A DNA stretch of 64,000 nt from Myxococcales bacterium. GTDB taxonomy: Bacteria > Myxococcota_A > Polyangia > Palsa-1104 > JAEUJZ01. How positions within the stretch are numbered: the first letter of the stretch is position 1; each line of letters opens with the position of its first letter. The stretch spans positions 1 through 64,000 of the forward strand of contig JAEUKA010000053.1 in assembly GCA_016794465.1 (NCBI GenBank), written 5' to 3'. A program made the position numbers and the translations under genes. The notes beneath the pieces were generated by a model. The model ran no database searches and was not told the DNA's origin. It worked only from the letters and a program-made list of their open reading frames with translations. Below, one piece after another: positions 52,374-60,478 of this stretch.

Positions 52374-53275
52374 CACAGTCCAACATATCGGAGGTTCGCC
52401 ACCACACCGTCACCGCAGGTGGTCTGCGCTTCCACGTTGCTGAGTCCGGTCCCGAGGACGGTCCGCCGGTGCTGCTCCTGCATGGCTTTCCCGAGTGCTG
52501 GTATTCGTGGCGACGGCAGCTACCGGCGCTGGCGGCGGCGGGCTTTCGTGCGATGGCTCCTGATCTGCGCGGCTACAACCTGTCGGACAAGCCAACCCGC
52601 ATCGACGACTATGCCCCGAAGAAGCTGGCCGCCGACGTGGTGGCGCTCAGCAATGCGCTTGGCTATAAGCGGCTGGATGTCGTCGGTCACGACTGGGGAG
52701 GGGCGGTGGCGTGGCTGACCGCTTCGTTTCCAGAGACGCGGCATGTGGTAAGGCGGCTGCTCGTCTGTAACGCGCCGCATCCGGCGCTGTTTGTCGAGCA
52801 GCTGAGCCTCTCGCAGCTGCGACGGAGCTGGTACATGCTGCTGTTTCAGCTGCCGCACCTGCCCGAGTGGCTGCTCTCGCACGATGACTATGCCTATCTG
52901 CGGAAGATCTTTGCCCACACCCAGGCGCTGCGGCAGAAGGTCACCGACGCGGACTTTGCGATGTATAAAGCGGCGCTGCAGCAGCCGGGTGCGCTCACCG
53001 CGACGATCAACTACTACCGGGCGGCGCTGCGGCAGAATCCGCTTACGTTCGCCAAGCAGGTCGAGCCGGTCGCGGCGGAGACGCTGCTCATCTGGGGCGA
53101 GCAAGATGTGGCGCTGGGCCGTGAGCTGACCGAAGGCCTGGGCAAGCTCGTCCCGAGGCTGCGCGTCGAGTATCTACCGGCCGGACACTTCGTCCACCTC
53201 GAGCGCCCCGACGAGGTCAATCGCCTGCTCGTCGAGTACCTGTCGCGCCCACTCCCGATTCCGACGGCCAATTAG
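52370..53275 (+). CDS. Alpha/beta hydrolase, epoxide hydrolase-like
   Basis: A 301-aa hydrolase. The fold motifs are HGFPECWYSW (oxyanion HGxP), the nucleophile elbow VGHDWGGAVAW with Asp108, the acid LIWGEQDVAL (Asp) and the base GHFVHLERPDEV (His). An Asp nucleophile with INYYRAAL Tyr residues in the lid fits soluble epoxide hydrolases and not esterases; haloalkane dehalogenase is less likely because the lid tyrosines are present. The start overlaps the ALDH stop. An epoxide-to-diol-to-aldehyde-to-acid route would make biochemical sense of this operon, but is inference. The stop abuts the convergent gene stop with no gap. Confidence 0.9.
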   Translation: MTQSNISEVRHHTVTAGGLRFHVAESGPEDGPPVLLLHGFPECWYSWRRQLPALAAAGFRAMAPDLRGYNLSDKPTRIDDYAPKKLAADVVALSNALGYKRLDVVGHDWGGAVAWLTASFPETRHVVRRLLVCNAPHPALFVEQLSLSQLRRSWYMLLFQLPHLPEWLLSHDDYAYLRKIFAHTQALRQKVTDADFAMYKAALQQPGALTATINYYRAALRQNPLTFAKQVEPVAAETLLIWGEQDVALGRELTEGLGKLVPRLRVEYLPAGHFVHLERPDEVNRLLVEYLSRPLPIPTAN

Positions 53276-54877
53276 CTACAGCGGGATGTTGCCGTGCTTC
53301 TTGGGCGGATTCTGTTGCCGCTTGTTGCGCAGCATCCGCAGCGCCGTGATGATCTTGTGACGGGCCTGACGCGGGCGAATCACCTCGTCGACGTACCCGA
53401 GTGATGCTGCCGAGTACGGATTGGCAAACTTTTCCCGATACTCGCGGACATAGGCGGCGCGCACGGCTTCGGGATCGGCGGACTGGGCCAGCTGCTCGCG
53501 ATAGATGATGTTGACTGCACCCTCGGGGCCCATCACAGCGATCTCGGCGGTCGGGAACGCGAAGTTGATGTCAGCGCGGACATGTTTCGAGGCCATGACA
53601 TCGTAGGCACCGCCGTAGGCCTTGCGGGTGATGAGCGTCACTTTCGGCACTGTTGCCTCGACGAACGCGTAGAGCAGCTTGGCGCCGTGACGGATGATGC
53701 CGCCGTGTTCTTGATCGCGGCCCGGCATAAAGCCAGGAACGTCGACGAGCGTGAGCAGCGGAATGTTGAAGCAGTCGCAGAAACGCACAAAGCGGGCGGC
53801 CTTCACCGACGCGGCAATGTCGAGCACCCCGGCCAGCACCGCCGGCTGATTGGCGACGATTCCGATGCTGCGACCGTCCATGCGCGCGAAGCCGACGACG
53901 ATGTTCTGGGCCATCTCGGGCTGGATTTCGAGGAAGCGACCCGAGTCGACGATGCGACGGATCAGCTCTTTGATGTCGTAGGCCCGGGTTGCTTCGACGG
54001 GAACGAGGTTGTCGAGCGCCGCATCTTCGCGGTCCACCGGATCGCTGGAAGTCACCACCGGTGGATCTTCGGCGTTGTTCTGCGGCAGATACGACAGCAG
54101 CTCGCGCATCGTCAGCAGCGCCGATTTCTCGTCGGGACAGCGCAGGTGCGCCACCCCCGAGCGGCTCGAGTGCGCCAGCGACCCACCCAGGTCTTCCTTG
54201 CTGACTTCCTCGTGCGTGACCGCCTTCACCACGTCGGGACCGGTGATGAACATGTAGCTGGTCTTATCGACCATCGCGATAAAGTCGGTCATCGCCGGCG
54301 AATAGACCGCCCCGCCGGCACACGGCCCGAGAATGAGCGACAGCTGCGGCACCACTCCCGAGGCCAGCACGTTGCGGGTGAAGATCTCGGCGTAGCCCGC
54401 CAGCGACTCGACGCCTTCTTGAATGCGCGCGCCCCCCGAGTCATTCAGCCCGACCACCGGCGCTCCGACGCGCATCGCCAGATCCATGACCTTGCAGATC
54501 TTCTGGGCGTAGGCTCCCGACAGCGAGCCGCCAAAGACCGTGAAGTCTTGCGCGAACAGAAACACCTGACGGCCACCGACCTGACCGTAGCCCGTGATGA
54601 CGCCGTCGCCGAGGATCTTTTGCTCGGCCATGCCGAAGTCGGTGCAGCGGTGGGTGACGAACTTGTCCAGCTCGACGAAGCTGCCCTTGTCGCAGAACAG
54701 CTCGATGCGCTCGCGGGCCGTGAGCTTGCCGGACTCGTGCTGGCGCTTCATCCGTGCCGTGCCGCCGGCGACGAGAGCCTCGGCTTCTTTGGCCTCGAGG
54801 ACTTTGAGCGGGGAAGGTCGCTCGCTGGCGACGGGGGCGGGTTGGTTCGACGGTTCGCTTGGGCTGCTCGTGCTCAT
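53276..54877 (-). CDS. Acyl-CoA carboxylase carboxyltransferase subunit (propionyl-CoA carboxylase beta-like)
   Basis: Transfers CO2 from carboxybiotin to an acyl-CoA (propionyl-CoA most likely, giving methylmalonyl-CoA). The 533-aa sequence aligns to the PccB/MmdA family: RIELFCDKGSFVELDKF, FAQDFTVFGGSLSGAYAQK (first oxyanion Gly), VGLNDSGGARIQEGVESLAG, and the second half with VDVPGFMPGRDQEHGGII and FPTAEIAVMGPEGAVNI, ending EVIRPRQARHKI. The biotin carboxylase/carrier subunit is not in the window, so decarboxylase forms cannot be excluded. TAAGTT lies 9 nt upstream of the ATG without a Shine-Dalgarno. Its stop abuts the previous gene. Confidence 0.94.
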   Translation of the reverse strand: MSTSSPSEPSNQPAPVASERPSPLKVLEAKEAEALVAGGTARMKRQHESGKLTARERIELFCDKGSFVELDKFVTHRCTDFGMAEQKILGDGVITGYGQVGGRQVFLFAQDFTVFGGSLSGAYAQKICKVMDLAMRVGAPVVGLNDSGGARIQEGVESLAGYAEIFTRNVLASGVVPQLSLILGPCAGGAVYSPAMTDFIAMVDKTSYMFITGPDVVKAVTHEEVSKEDLGGSLAHSSRSGVAHLRCPDEKSALLTMRELLSYLPQNNAEDPPVVTSSDPVDREDAALDNLVPVEATRAYDIKELIRRIVDSGRFLEIQPEMAQNIVVGFARMDGRSIGIVANQPAVLAGVLDIAASVKAARFVRFCDCFNIPLLTLVDVPGFMPGRDQEHGGIIRHGAKLLYAFVEATVPKVTLITRKAYGGAYDVMASKHVRADINFAFPTAEIAVMGPEGAVNIIYREQLAQSADPEAVRAAYVREYREKFANPYSAASLGYVDEVIRPRQARHKIITALRMLRNKRQQNPPKKHGNIPL

Positions 54878-54919
54878 GGGGCGCAGAACTTAGCGCAACT
54901 GGCGGGGCTGTGTCACGGA

Positions 54920-57900
54920 CTACTGGGACCGGCTGCCGAGGGTGGCACGCAGCTTGACGACCTGATCCCCGCCGCGAATCACCGAAAGCTCGACCGTCTC
55001 GCCGCTCTTGTGTTTGCGCAGCGCAAACGTCATGTCTTCCAGCGTCGAGATCTTGCTGTCCCCAAGCTGAATCAGCACATCTCCGGCGGTGATGCCCGCC
55101 TTGTCCGCTGGACTGCCCGGTCGCGACCCCGACAGCTTGACGCCGCCTTGCGCACCTTGCATCGCCGTGTAGTCCGGTATGGTACCAAGGTAGGCGCCAT
55201 ACCCACCCATGTCTCCCTGACGCGGCGCTGGACCTTTGGGCTTGCTATAGGTCAGCGCGGTCGCCGGGCCCTTCAGCTTCTCGCCGAGCTGGCGCAGGAT
55301 GTCCGTCGCTAGGCTGCTCACCTGCAAGATCCCGAGCGAGTTGATCTTGTCGGCGGTGTCACTCGGGCGGTGGTAATCGGCGTGCGCTCCGGTAAAGAAA
55401 AACAGCACTGGCACTCCGGCGGCATAAAACGGCGTCATGTCACTGGGACCATAGCCGTCGCCCCCGAGTCGGCAGCGCAGCCCGCTTCGCTGACACGCCG
55501 GCAGCACCAGATCTTTCCACTCCAAAGCCGAGTCGCTGCCTTGCACGCTCACCGTCGGAATCGTGCCCTCGGGCGAGCCACCCAGCCGACCTACCATGTC
55601 GAAGTTGAGCATCGCTTTGAGCCGCTCCCGCGACAGACCTTGGGGCCAGGCCGCGACGAAGCGGCTGCTGCCGACCAGACCCAGCTCCTCGCCGGTGAAC
55701 GCCGCAAGGTAGACATCGAAGCCGCGCTCTTTCTCGGCGAGCAGTCGCGCTACCTCGAGCAGTGCCGTTGTCCCCGAGCCATTGTCGTCGGCACCGGGAT
55801 GGACCTGGGTAGAGCCTGGCGCCATCGACGACCGCCCACCGAGGCCCAGATGGTCATAGTGCGCGCCGATCACGATTGCCGGCACCACACCGCTCGCAGG
55901 CTGACTCGCCGGCAACAGCCCGATCACGTTGCGCTCTTTGCGAGACTCCCGCACAAGGTTCACCTTGCCGGACAGCTCTGCCGTCGCTGAAACGCCAGAC
56001 GACTGTGCCGTCTCTGCCGCGATGACAAGATGCGCCAGTGGTCCTTCCGCTTTGACAGCGACGGCTCCGCCATGCCCACCGTGAGCACCACCACCGTGAG
56101 CACCACCACCGTGAGCACCACCACCGGGTTCAGGTCCCTTTGGTAGCAGCGCAGCGACGAGCGTACGACTGCCAAACGCCACGGGAATGCCCGCGCCACC
56201 CTCTGGACCATCGAGCGTCAGCTTCGGCAGGTTGTCGTTTTTGGGATCGACAAAGATCACCGCCTGCGCCCCGTGCTCACGCAGGTTCCAGGCCTTGTAG
56301 CGCAGATCCGAATACGAGCGCGCCGCCGACGCTGGCAGCTTACCCTCGGGAATCCCACGCAGCACCACCGCCACCTGCCCCTTGAGATCGAGCCCTTGCA
56401 GATCGTCCCAGTGCGACTCCGGCGACGTGATTCCGTAGCCCGCAAAGCGCAGCTTGCCGGCAAAGGTGCCATTTCCCGACATCGCGGCCACCACCATCTC
56501 CGTCGGCTGGAGCACCCGTGCCCCGCTGCTGAACGTCGAGCCGCCGTCACGGACACCAATCACCACCTCGACCGACTGGAAGTAGCTGGGATGGCCAGAA
56601 ACTGGCTCACCGACGGGCTGAAGTCCCGCGCTCTGCATCCACCGGGCCAGCTCGTCCCCCGCCGCTTGGATTCCGCTGGTGCCGACGCCGCGACCTTGGC
56701 GCTCGGGGGCTGCGAGCCAGCCGATCCGCCGCGACACGGTGTCCGCCGCGACCGGTTTGGTGGATTGTGGCGCGAACTTGACCCAATCGGCCAAAAAGAC
56801 ATTGGTTTCGCCGCGCGCTTTGCCGCCCCGATTCGAGGAAAACGCCAGCGTCTTGCCGTCGGGAGAAAAGATGGGAAAGCCGTCGAAGTCCGGCGCGTCA
56901 GTGATTCGCTCGAGCTGCGAGCCGTCGGCGTTGATCGCCCACAGGTCAAACTCGCGACCGCGCGGATCGCCATTGTTCGACGAAAAGATGATGCGGCGGT
57001 TGGCGGCTCCAGCGACGCTGGCGGGAAAGAAAAACGGCGCGAACGAGGCTGCCCCAAGCTCGGTGACCTGATGAGCATTTTTGCCGTCGGCATCGGCGAC
57101 CCACAGCTCCATTCGCGTCGGCCTGACCATGTGCTCGGCCAGCAGATCTTTCATCGTCTTGGCCTCGGCGTCGTTGCGCGGCCTATCGGCTCGCCAGACG
57201 ATCGACTTGCAGTCCTCGGAAAAGAACGCGCCACCGTCGTAACCAGGAGCATTGGTAATCCGCTTGACGCCGCTGCCATCGAGGTTCATCCGATACAGCT
57301 CCAGGTCACCGTCGCGGTCCGAGGTGAAGATGACGCTGCCGTCCTTGCAGACGGTGGCTTCCGCGTCGTAGCTCGTCGTATTCGAGAGCCGCTTCACGTC
57401 ACTACCGTCGGGCAGCGACGTGTACATCTGGTAGTTATAGAGCGGCCAGACGTAGCCTTTGCTGCGATCCGGCTGCGGCGGACAGTCGTCTCCCAGGTGT
57501 CGCGTCGACGAAAAGATCAGTCGACTGGCATCGGGAAAAAAGTAGCTGCAAGTATGGCGACCTTTGCCGAAAGTGACGGGGACAAGGCGGGGCGGCTCGC
57601 TCCCTTTCGTCGGGATGGTCAGCTGGTAGATCTGGTCGCAGCGGTCCGTCGGGGTCGTGGCTTGCAGGCTCAGCCGCTTGCCGTCTGCCGAGAAGTACGC
57701 CTCAGCATTCTCGCCGCCGAACGTCAGCTGTCGGAGGTTGCGCAGGTGCTTCTCACCCGGCCCCAGCACGGCCGGACCTGGCACCGGGCCGCCACCATGC
57801 CCGCCCGCCTGCGCGCCCGCTGGCCCGCCAGGTTGCCCGCCGGCTTGAATGTGCGCTTGTGGCTGCCCGTGTGCTTGCTGCGGCGTCGCCTGTGCCCACG

Positions 57901-57958
57901 CAACATCGAGCGTGACACAGAGAGAGAAAAGCGTTAAAGAGGAGGACGAAAAAGTCAT
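54920..57958 (-). CDS. Secreted M28-family metallopeptidase with beta-propeller, PA and PDZ domains
   Basis: A 1012-aa exported peptidase, probably an aminopeptidase. Order: signal peptide (to about residue 23), a Gly/Gln/His-rich linker, a PD40/TolB-like propeller (about 70-400, YFSADGKRLSLQ, FSPDGKTLAFSSNR), a PA-like domain (about 470-650), a GGGAHGGG repeat, the M28 domain (about 690-905) with VIGAHYDHLG, PGADDNGSGTTALL, FTGEELGLVGS and LNFDMVGR as zinc ligands and catalytic Glu, then a PDZ domain (about 920-1012, GSPADKAGITAGDVLIQLGD). AGGAC stands before ATG 57958. A gut-of-cell role in protein scavenging is inference. Confidence 0.92.
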   Translation of the reverse strand: MTFSSSSLTLFSLCVTLDVAWAQATPQQAHGQPQAHIQAGGQPGGPAGAQAGGHGGGPVPGPAVLGPGEKHLRNLRQLTFGGENAEAYFSADGKRLSLQATTPTDRCDQIYQLTIPTKGSEPPRLVPVTFGKGRHTCSYFFPDASRLIFSSTRHLGDDCPPQPDRSKGYVWPLYNYQMYTSLPDGSDVKRLSNTTSYDAEATVCKDGSVIFTSDRDGDLELYRMNLDGSGVKRITNAPGYDGGAFFSEDCKSIVWRADRPRNDAEAKTMKDLLAEHMVRPTRMELWVADADGKNAHQVTELGAASFAPFFFPASVAGAANRRIIFSSNNGDPRGREFDLWAINADGSQLERITDAPDFDGFPIFSPDGKTLAFSSNRGGKARGETNVFLADWVKFAPQSTKPVAADTVSRRIGWLAAPERQGRGVGTSGIQAAGDELARWMQSAGLQPVGEPVSGHPSYFQSVEVVIGVRDGGSTFSSGARVLQPTEMVVAAMSGNGTFAGKLRFAGYGITSPESHWDDLQGLDLKGQVAVVLRGIPEGKLPASAARSYSDLRYKAWNLREHGAQAVIFVDPKNDNLPKLTLDGPEGGAGIPVAFGSRTLVAALLPKGPEPGGGAHGGGAHGGGAHGGHGGAVAVKAEGPLAHLVIAAETAQSSGVSATAELSGKVNLVRESRKERNVIGLLPASQPASGVVPAIVIGAHYDHLGLGGRSSMAPGSTQVHPGADDNGSGTTALLEVARLLAEKERGFDVYLAAFTGEELGLVGSSRFVAAWPQGLSRERLKAMLNFDMVGRLGGSPEGTIPTVSVQGSDSALEWKDLVLPACQRSGLRCRLGGDGYGPSDMTPFYAAGVPVLFFFTGAHADYHRPSDTADKINSLGILQVSSLATDILRQLGEKLKGPATALTYSKPKGPAPRQGDMGGYGAYLGTIPDYTAMQGAQGGVKLSGSRPGSPADKAGITAGDVLIQLGDSKISTLEDMTFALRKHKSGETVELSVIRGGDQVVKLRATLGSRSQ
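56081..56125 (-). repeat. Three 15-bp repeats encoding Gly-Gly-Ala-His-Gly
   Basis: GTGAGCACCACCACC occurs three times in perfect tandem and codes for the GGAHG repeat in the linker of the M28 peptidase. His-Gly repeats could bind metal; the identity of the DNA units suggests recent slippage. Confidence 0.9.
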
Positions 57959-58140
57959 GGCATGTCCTACCCTTGGGTCACCTCGCAGGTCAAGACTCGC
58001 GGCGCCGCAACCCGGACCGCTTGCTCTCGGATGTGCTCGGAACCAGGCGCTTGCAGCTACGTCGAGTCTGCAGAGCGAGGCAAAAGGCCTGGGGAATCGC
58101 GTACCTGCAAAAACAGGACCGGTCCGAGAGCCTCAAGTGG

Positions 58141-58146
58141 TATAGT
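58141..58146 (+). promoter_or_regulatory. Possible -10 element (TATAGT)
   Basis: TATAGT lies about 73 nt before ATG 58219 in the 260-nt divergent gap between the M28 peptidase and the coiled-coil protein. No clear -35 is seen. It matches the TATAGT seen before the GH18 gene. Confidence 0.3.
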
Positions 58147-58218
58147 GTCAAGCAGATTTTCCGTCGAAGAAAGGTCCGTAGCTGGTCGCTCCCGGCTAGA
58201 CAAGGAGACGCAGTTCCC

Positions 58219-58959
58219 ATGGCTCGTGAAGAGAACTCGCTATTGTTTTCGCTGAAGGAAGTCGCCAATACCCTCCAGGATCGGCTGAAGGAAGAGGAAG
58301 ACTCCCGCGCCGCTGCCATCGAGGCTGAGCGACGTGCCAAGGAAGATGCCATTCGCCGCGTCAAGGAGGAGGAAGAGGCGAAGATTCGTGCCGCCGAGGA
58401 CGCCATTCGCCGCGAGCGCGAAGAGAAAGAGCGCAAAGAGCGCGAAGACCGCATCCGTCTGGAAGAGGCAGAGCGTCGCGCCCGCATTGAGGCCGAGGCC
58501 CGCATCGAAGAGGCAAATCTTCGTGCCGCCACCGAGGCAATCAAGAGCAAGCCGCTCCCGGTCAAGCTGATCGCCGCTGTCTCGGCGGTGTTCATCATGA
58601 TCAGCATCGTGATCGTCGTTGGTGTCAAGCGCGCCCAAGATGCCGCCAAGAAGCAGGCAATCGCCGACGCCATTGCTCGGATCGAGAGCGAGCGCAAGAA
58701 GGATCGTGACGAGTCGGCCCGTCTCCAAAAAGCGCTCACCGATCGTCTCAATGAGGCCCGGTCGCTTGAGGATCAAGTCAACGCCGCCAAGAGCGAGAAG
58801 GAGCGACTCGAGCTGGCCGAGAAAGCCAAGGCCGCTGCTTCTGCCGCCTCCCGTGCCGCTTCCGAAGCGGCTGCCCAGCGCGCGGCCTCGAAGGAACGCG
58901 ACCGCAAGGCCAAGCTCGAGCGCTGCAAGAACGCCGACGACCCACTCTGCGGTATCTAA
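58219..58959 (+). CDS. Charged coiled-coil membrane protein of unknown function
   Basis: Codes for 246 aa. Residues 15-110 are a highly charged Glu/Arg/Lys coiled coil (for example RREREEKERKEREDRIRLEE). One membrane helix follows (KLIAAVSAVFIMISIVIVVGV, about 119-139), then a second helical, Ala/Lys-rich part (140-235) and a C-terminal CKNADDPLCGI with two cysteines. The layout is TolA- or tail-tether-like, with a cytoplasmic coil and an extracytoplasmic helix, but no family is assigned. AAGGAG lies upstream of ATG 58219. It may form an operon with the next lipoprotein gene. Confidence 0.7.
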   Translation: MAREENSLLFSLKEVANTLQDRLKEEEDSRAAAIEAERRAKEDAIRRVKEEEEAKIRAAEDAIRREREEKERKEREDRIRLEEAERRARIEAEARIEEANLRAATEAIKSKPLPVKLIAAVSAVFIMISIVIVVGVKRAQDAAKKQAIADAIARIESERKKDRDESARLQKALTDRLNEARSLEDQVNAAKSEKERLELAEKAKAAASAASRAASEAAAQRAASKERDRKAKLERCKNADDPLCGI

Positions 58960-59057
58960 CGCCCGCACCGACTGCTTTCCGTTTCTTCTTAGCGACCGAT
59001 GGCTTTCATCGCCACGTGCCCGTCATCGGTCGCTCGCTTCACCGAAAGGACGCCGCT

Positions 59058-59552
59058 ATGAACGCAAGGACTACCGCTCGTTTCCTCCGTACTTTTGCGC
59101 CTGCACTCTGTATCGGTCTTGGCGCTTTGCTCTCGACGGGCTGTGAGGAGCCACCGGACAACTCGCCGGCGGTGATGATTACCGCGCCCAATCCCGAGCA
59201 GATGCTCAAGGTGGGCGAGCCCATCAAGGTGCTGTTTGCGATCGGGGGCACGGACACGAGCAGTGGCTGCGAAGCCGGGTTTCCGTTCAAGCTGAGCGGC
59301 TCCGATGTCAAGGAGTGCGGTCGTGGTCAGGTCCGGGCGTACATCGGGGGCGTCAACTTCGTGGCCCGTGCGAACGTGGTTCCGGTCGGTGGCATGGAGT
59401 TTGTGATTCCGAACGCCGCGATCGTGGGTGACACCGCGCCGTATCTGACGGCAGGACGTAAACGGCTGGTGTTCAAGCTGTTCTATAATGATCAGCCTGG
59501 GACTCCGGTCGAGCCGCAGCGGTCGGCGGAGCTGTACGTCAACCTCCAATAG
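59058..59552 (+). CDS. Lipoprotein of unknown function
   Basis: Codes for 164 aa. The signal ends in ALLSTGC (lipobox STGC). The mature part looks like a beta-sandwich (VMITAPNPEQMLKVGEPIKV, RLVFKLFYNDQPGTPV) with two cysteines (SSGCEAG, VKECGRG) that could pair. No domain is recognised; the pattern of an Ig-like or CARDB-like fold is only a guess. AAAGGA precedes ATG 59058. It lies about 98 nt after the coiled-coil gene and 35 nt before the FHA-GGDEF gene. Confidence 0.68.
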   Translation: MNARTTARFLRTFAPALCIGLGALLSTGCEEPPDNSPAVMITAPNPEQMLKVGEPIKVLFAIGGTDTSSGCEAGFPFKLSGSDVKECGRGQVRAYIGGVNFVARANVVPVGGMEFVIPNAAIVGDTAPYLTAGRKRLVFKLFYNDQPGTPVEPQRSAELYVNLQ

Positions 59553-59583
59553 GTGCCACGACTTAGGTGCCACGACTTAGGTG
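59551..59583 (+). repeat. Tandem 14-bp repeat carrying Shine-Dalgarno-like AGGTG before the FHA-GGDEF gene
   Basis: AGGTGCCACGACTT is repeated twice and followed by a third AGGTG. The last AGGTG ends 4 nt before ATG 59588. The duplication adds two decoy ribosome-binding sites 14 and 28 nt further upstream and overlaps the last base of the lipoprotein stop. Copy number may be slippage-prone. Confidence 0.85.
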
Positions 59584-59587
59584 AACG

Positions 59588-60460
59588 ATGGACCAAGACA
59601 AGTCGCGAAAAAACCGCGCGGATGCGGGCAACCGAGGCCCGCTGCTGCTTCTGTCTTATGCGGGCGCGCTCGAGGCTCCCGAGACAGGTCGTCGGTTCAC
59701 CCTCGATGGCGATGAGCTGATCATTGGCCGTAGCAGCGATGCGCACATTCAGATCGATCGCGACTCGGTGTCTCGTCGTCACGCCCGGCTGTCGAAGACG
59801 GAAGGCGGCTGGCTGGTGCAGGATCTCCAGTCGACCAACGGCAGCTATGTCAACGATGTACCGATTCGCGAGCACAAGCTCACTGCCGGAGATCAGCTCA
59901 AGGTTGGCAGCGCGATTTTTCGTTACCTCGCCGGCAGTAACATCGAGGCCCTGCTAAGTGACGAGCTGTATCAGATCGCGGTTCGGGATGGCCTGACGCA
60001 TGCGCTCAGCCGGCGGGCGTTCGTCGAGGCTGCGGAGCGAGAGGTCGCACGCGCCCACAAGCTCAACCGGCCGTTGTCGCTGCTCGCCGTCGACATCGAT
60101 CACGTCAAACAGGTCAACGACAACTTTGGCCACCTGTCCGGCGACTTTGTCATCAAAGAGCTGGCGCGGCGGATTCGCAAAAAATGCGAGCGCTTCGAGC
60201 TTCTCTGTCGGTACGAAGGCACGCAGTTTTTGCTGCTGCTGCCGGAAACCGCGATCGCGTTTGCGCAGAGCCGAGCGGAAGATCTTCGCAATGCGGCGGC
60301 GAGTGAGCGCTTCCTGTTTGAGGGCGATCAGCTCGCAGTGACGGTCACGGTGGGTGTGATCACGCTGGCTCCCGACGGTGATACCGTCCAACTCCTTCGA
60401 CAATCACAAGAGGCCGTGCAGCGCGGTAAGAAGCAAGGTAGAAACCGAGTCGTAAGCTAA
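59588..60460 (+). CDS. FHA domain protein with degenerate GGDEF domain
   Basis: A 290-aa cytoplasmic protein. The FHA domain (about 25-115) has LIIGRSSDAHIQ, SRRHARL and STNGSYVNDVPI, so it can bind phospho-threonine. The C-terminal GGDEF-type fold (about 125-287) keeps DIDHVKQVNDNFGHLSGD but the active loop reads RYEGTQF in place of RYGGDEF (210-214), which should abolish diguanylate cyclase activity. The preceding inhibitory-site Arg and Asp are also changed (Glu at both positions). It may be a c-di-GMP/GTP-binding or partner-binding relay rather than an enzyme. It lies 18 nt before the TonB-C gene. Confidence 0.9.
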   Translation: MDQDKSRKNRADAGNRGPLLLLSYAGALEAPETGRRFTLDGDELIIGRSSDAHIQIDRDSVSRRHARLSKTEGGWLVQDLQSTNGSYVNDVPIREHKLTAGDQLKVGSAIFRYLAGSNIEALLSDELYQIAVRDGLTHALSRRAFVEAAEREVARAHKLNRPLSLLAVDIDHVKQVNDNFGHLSGDFVIKELARRIRKKCERFELLCRYEGTQFLLLLPETAIAFAQSRAEDLRNAAASERFLFEGDQLAVTVTVGVITLAPDGDTVQLLRQSQEAVQRGKKQGRNRVVS

Positions 60461-60478
60461 ACTTCGCTTTGTCGACTC

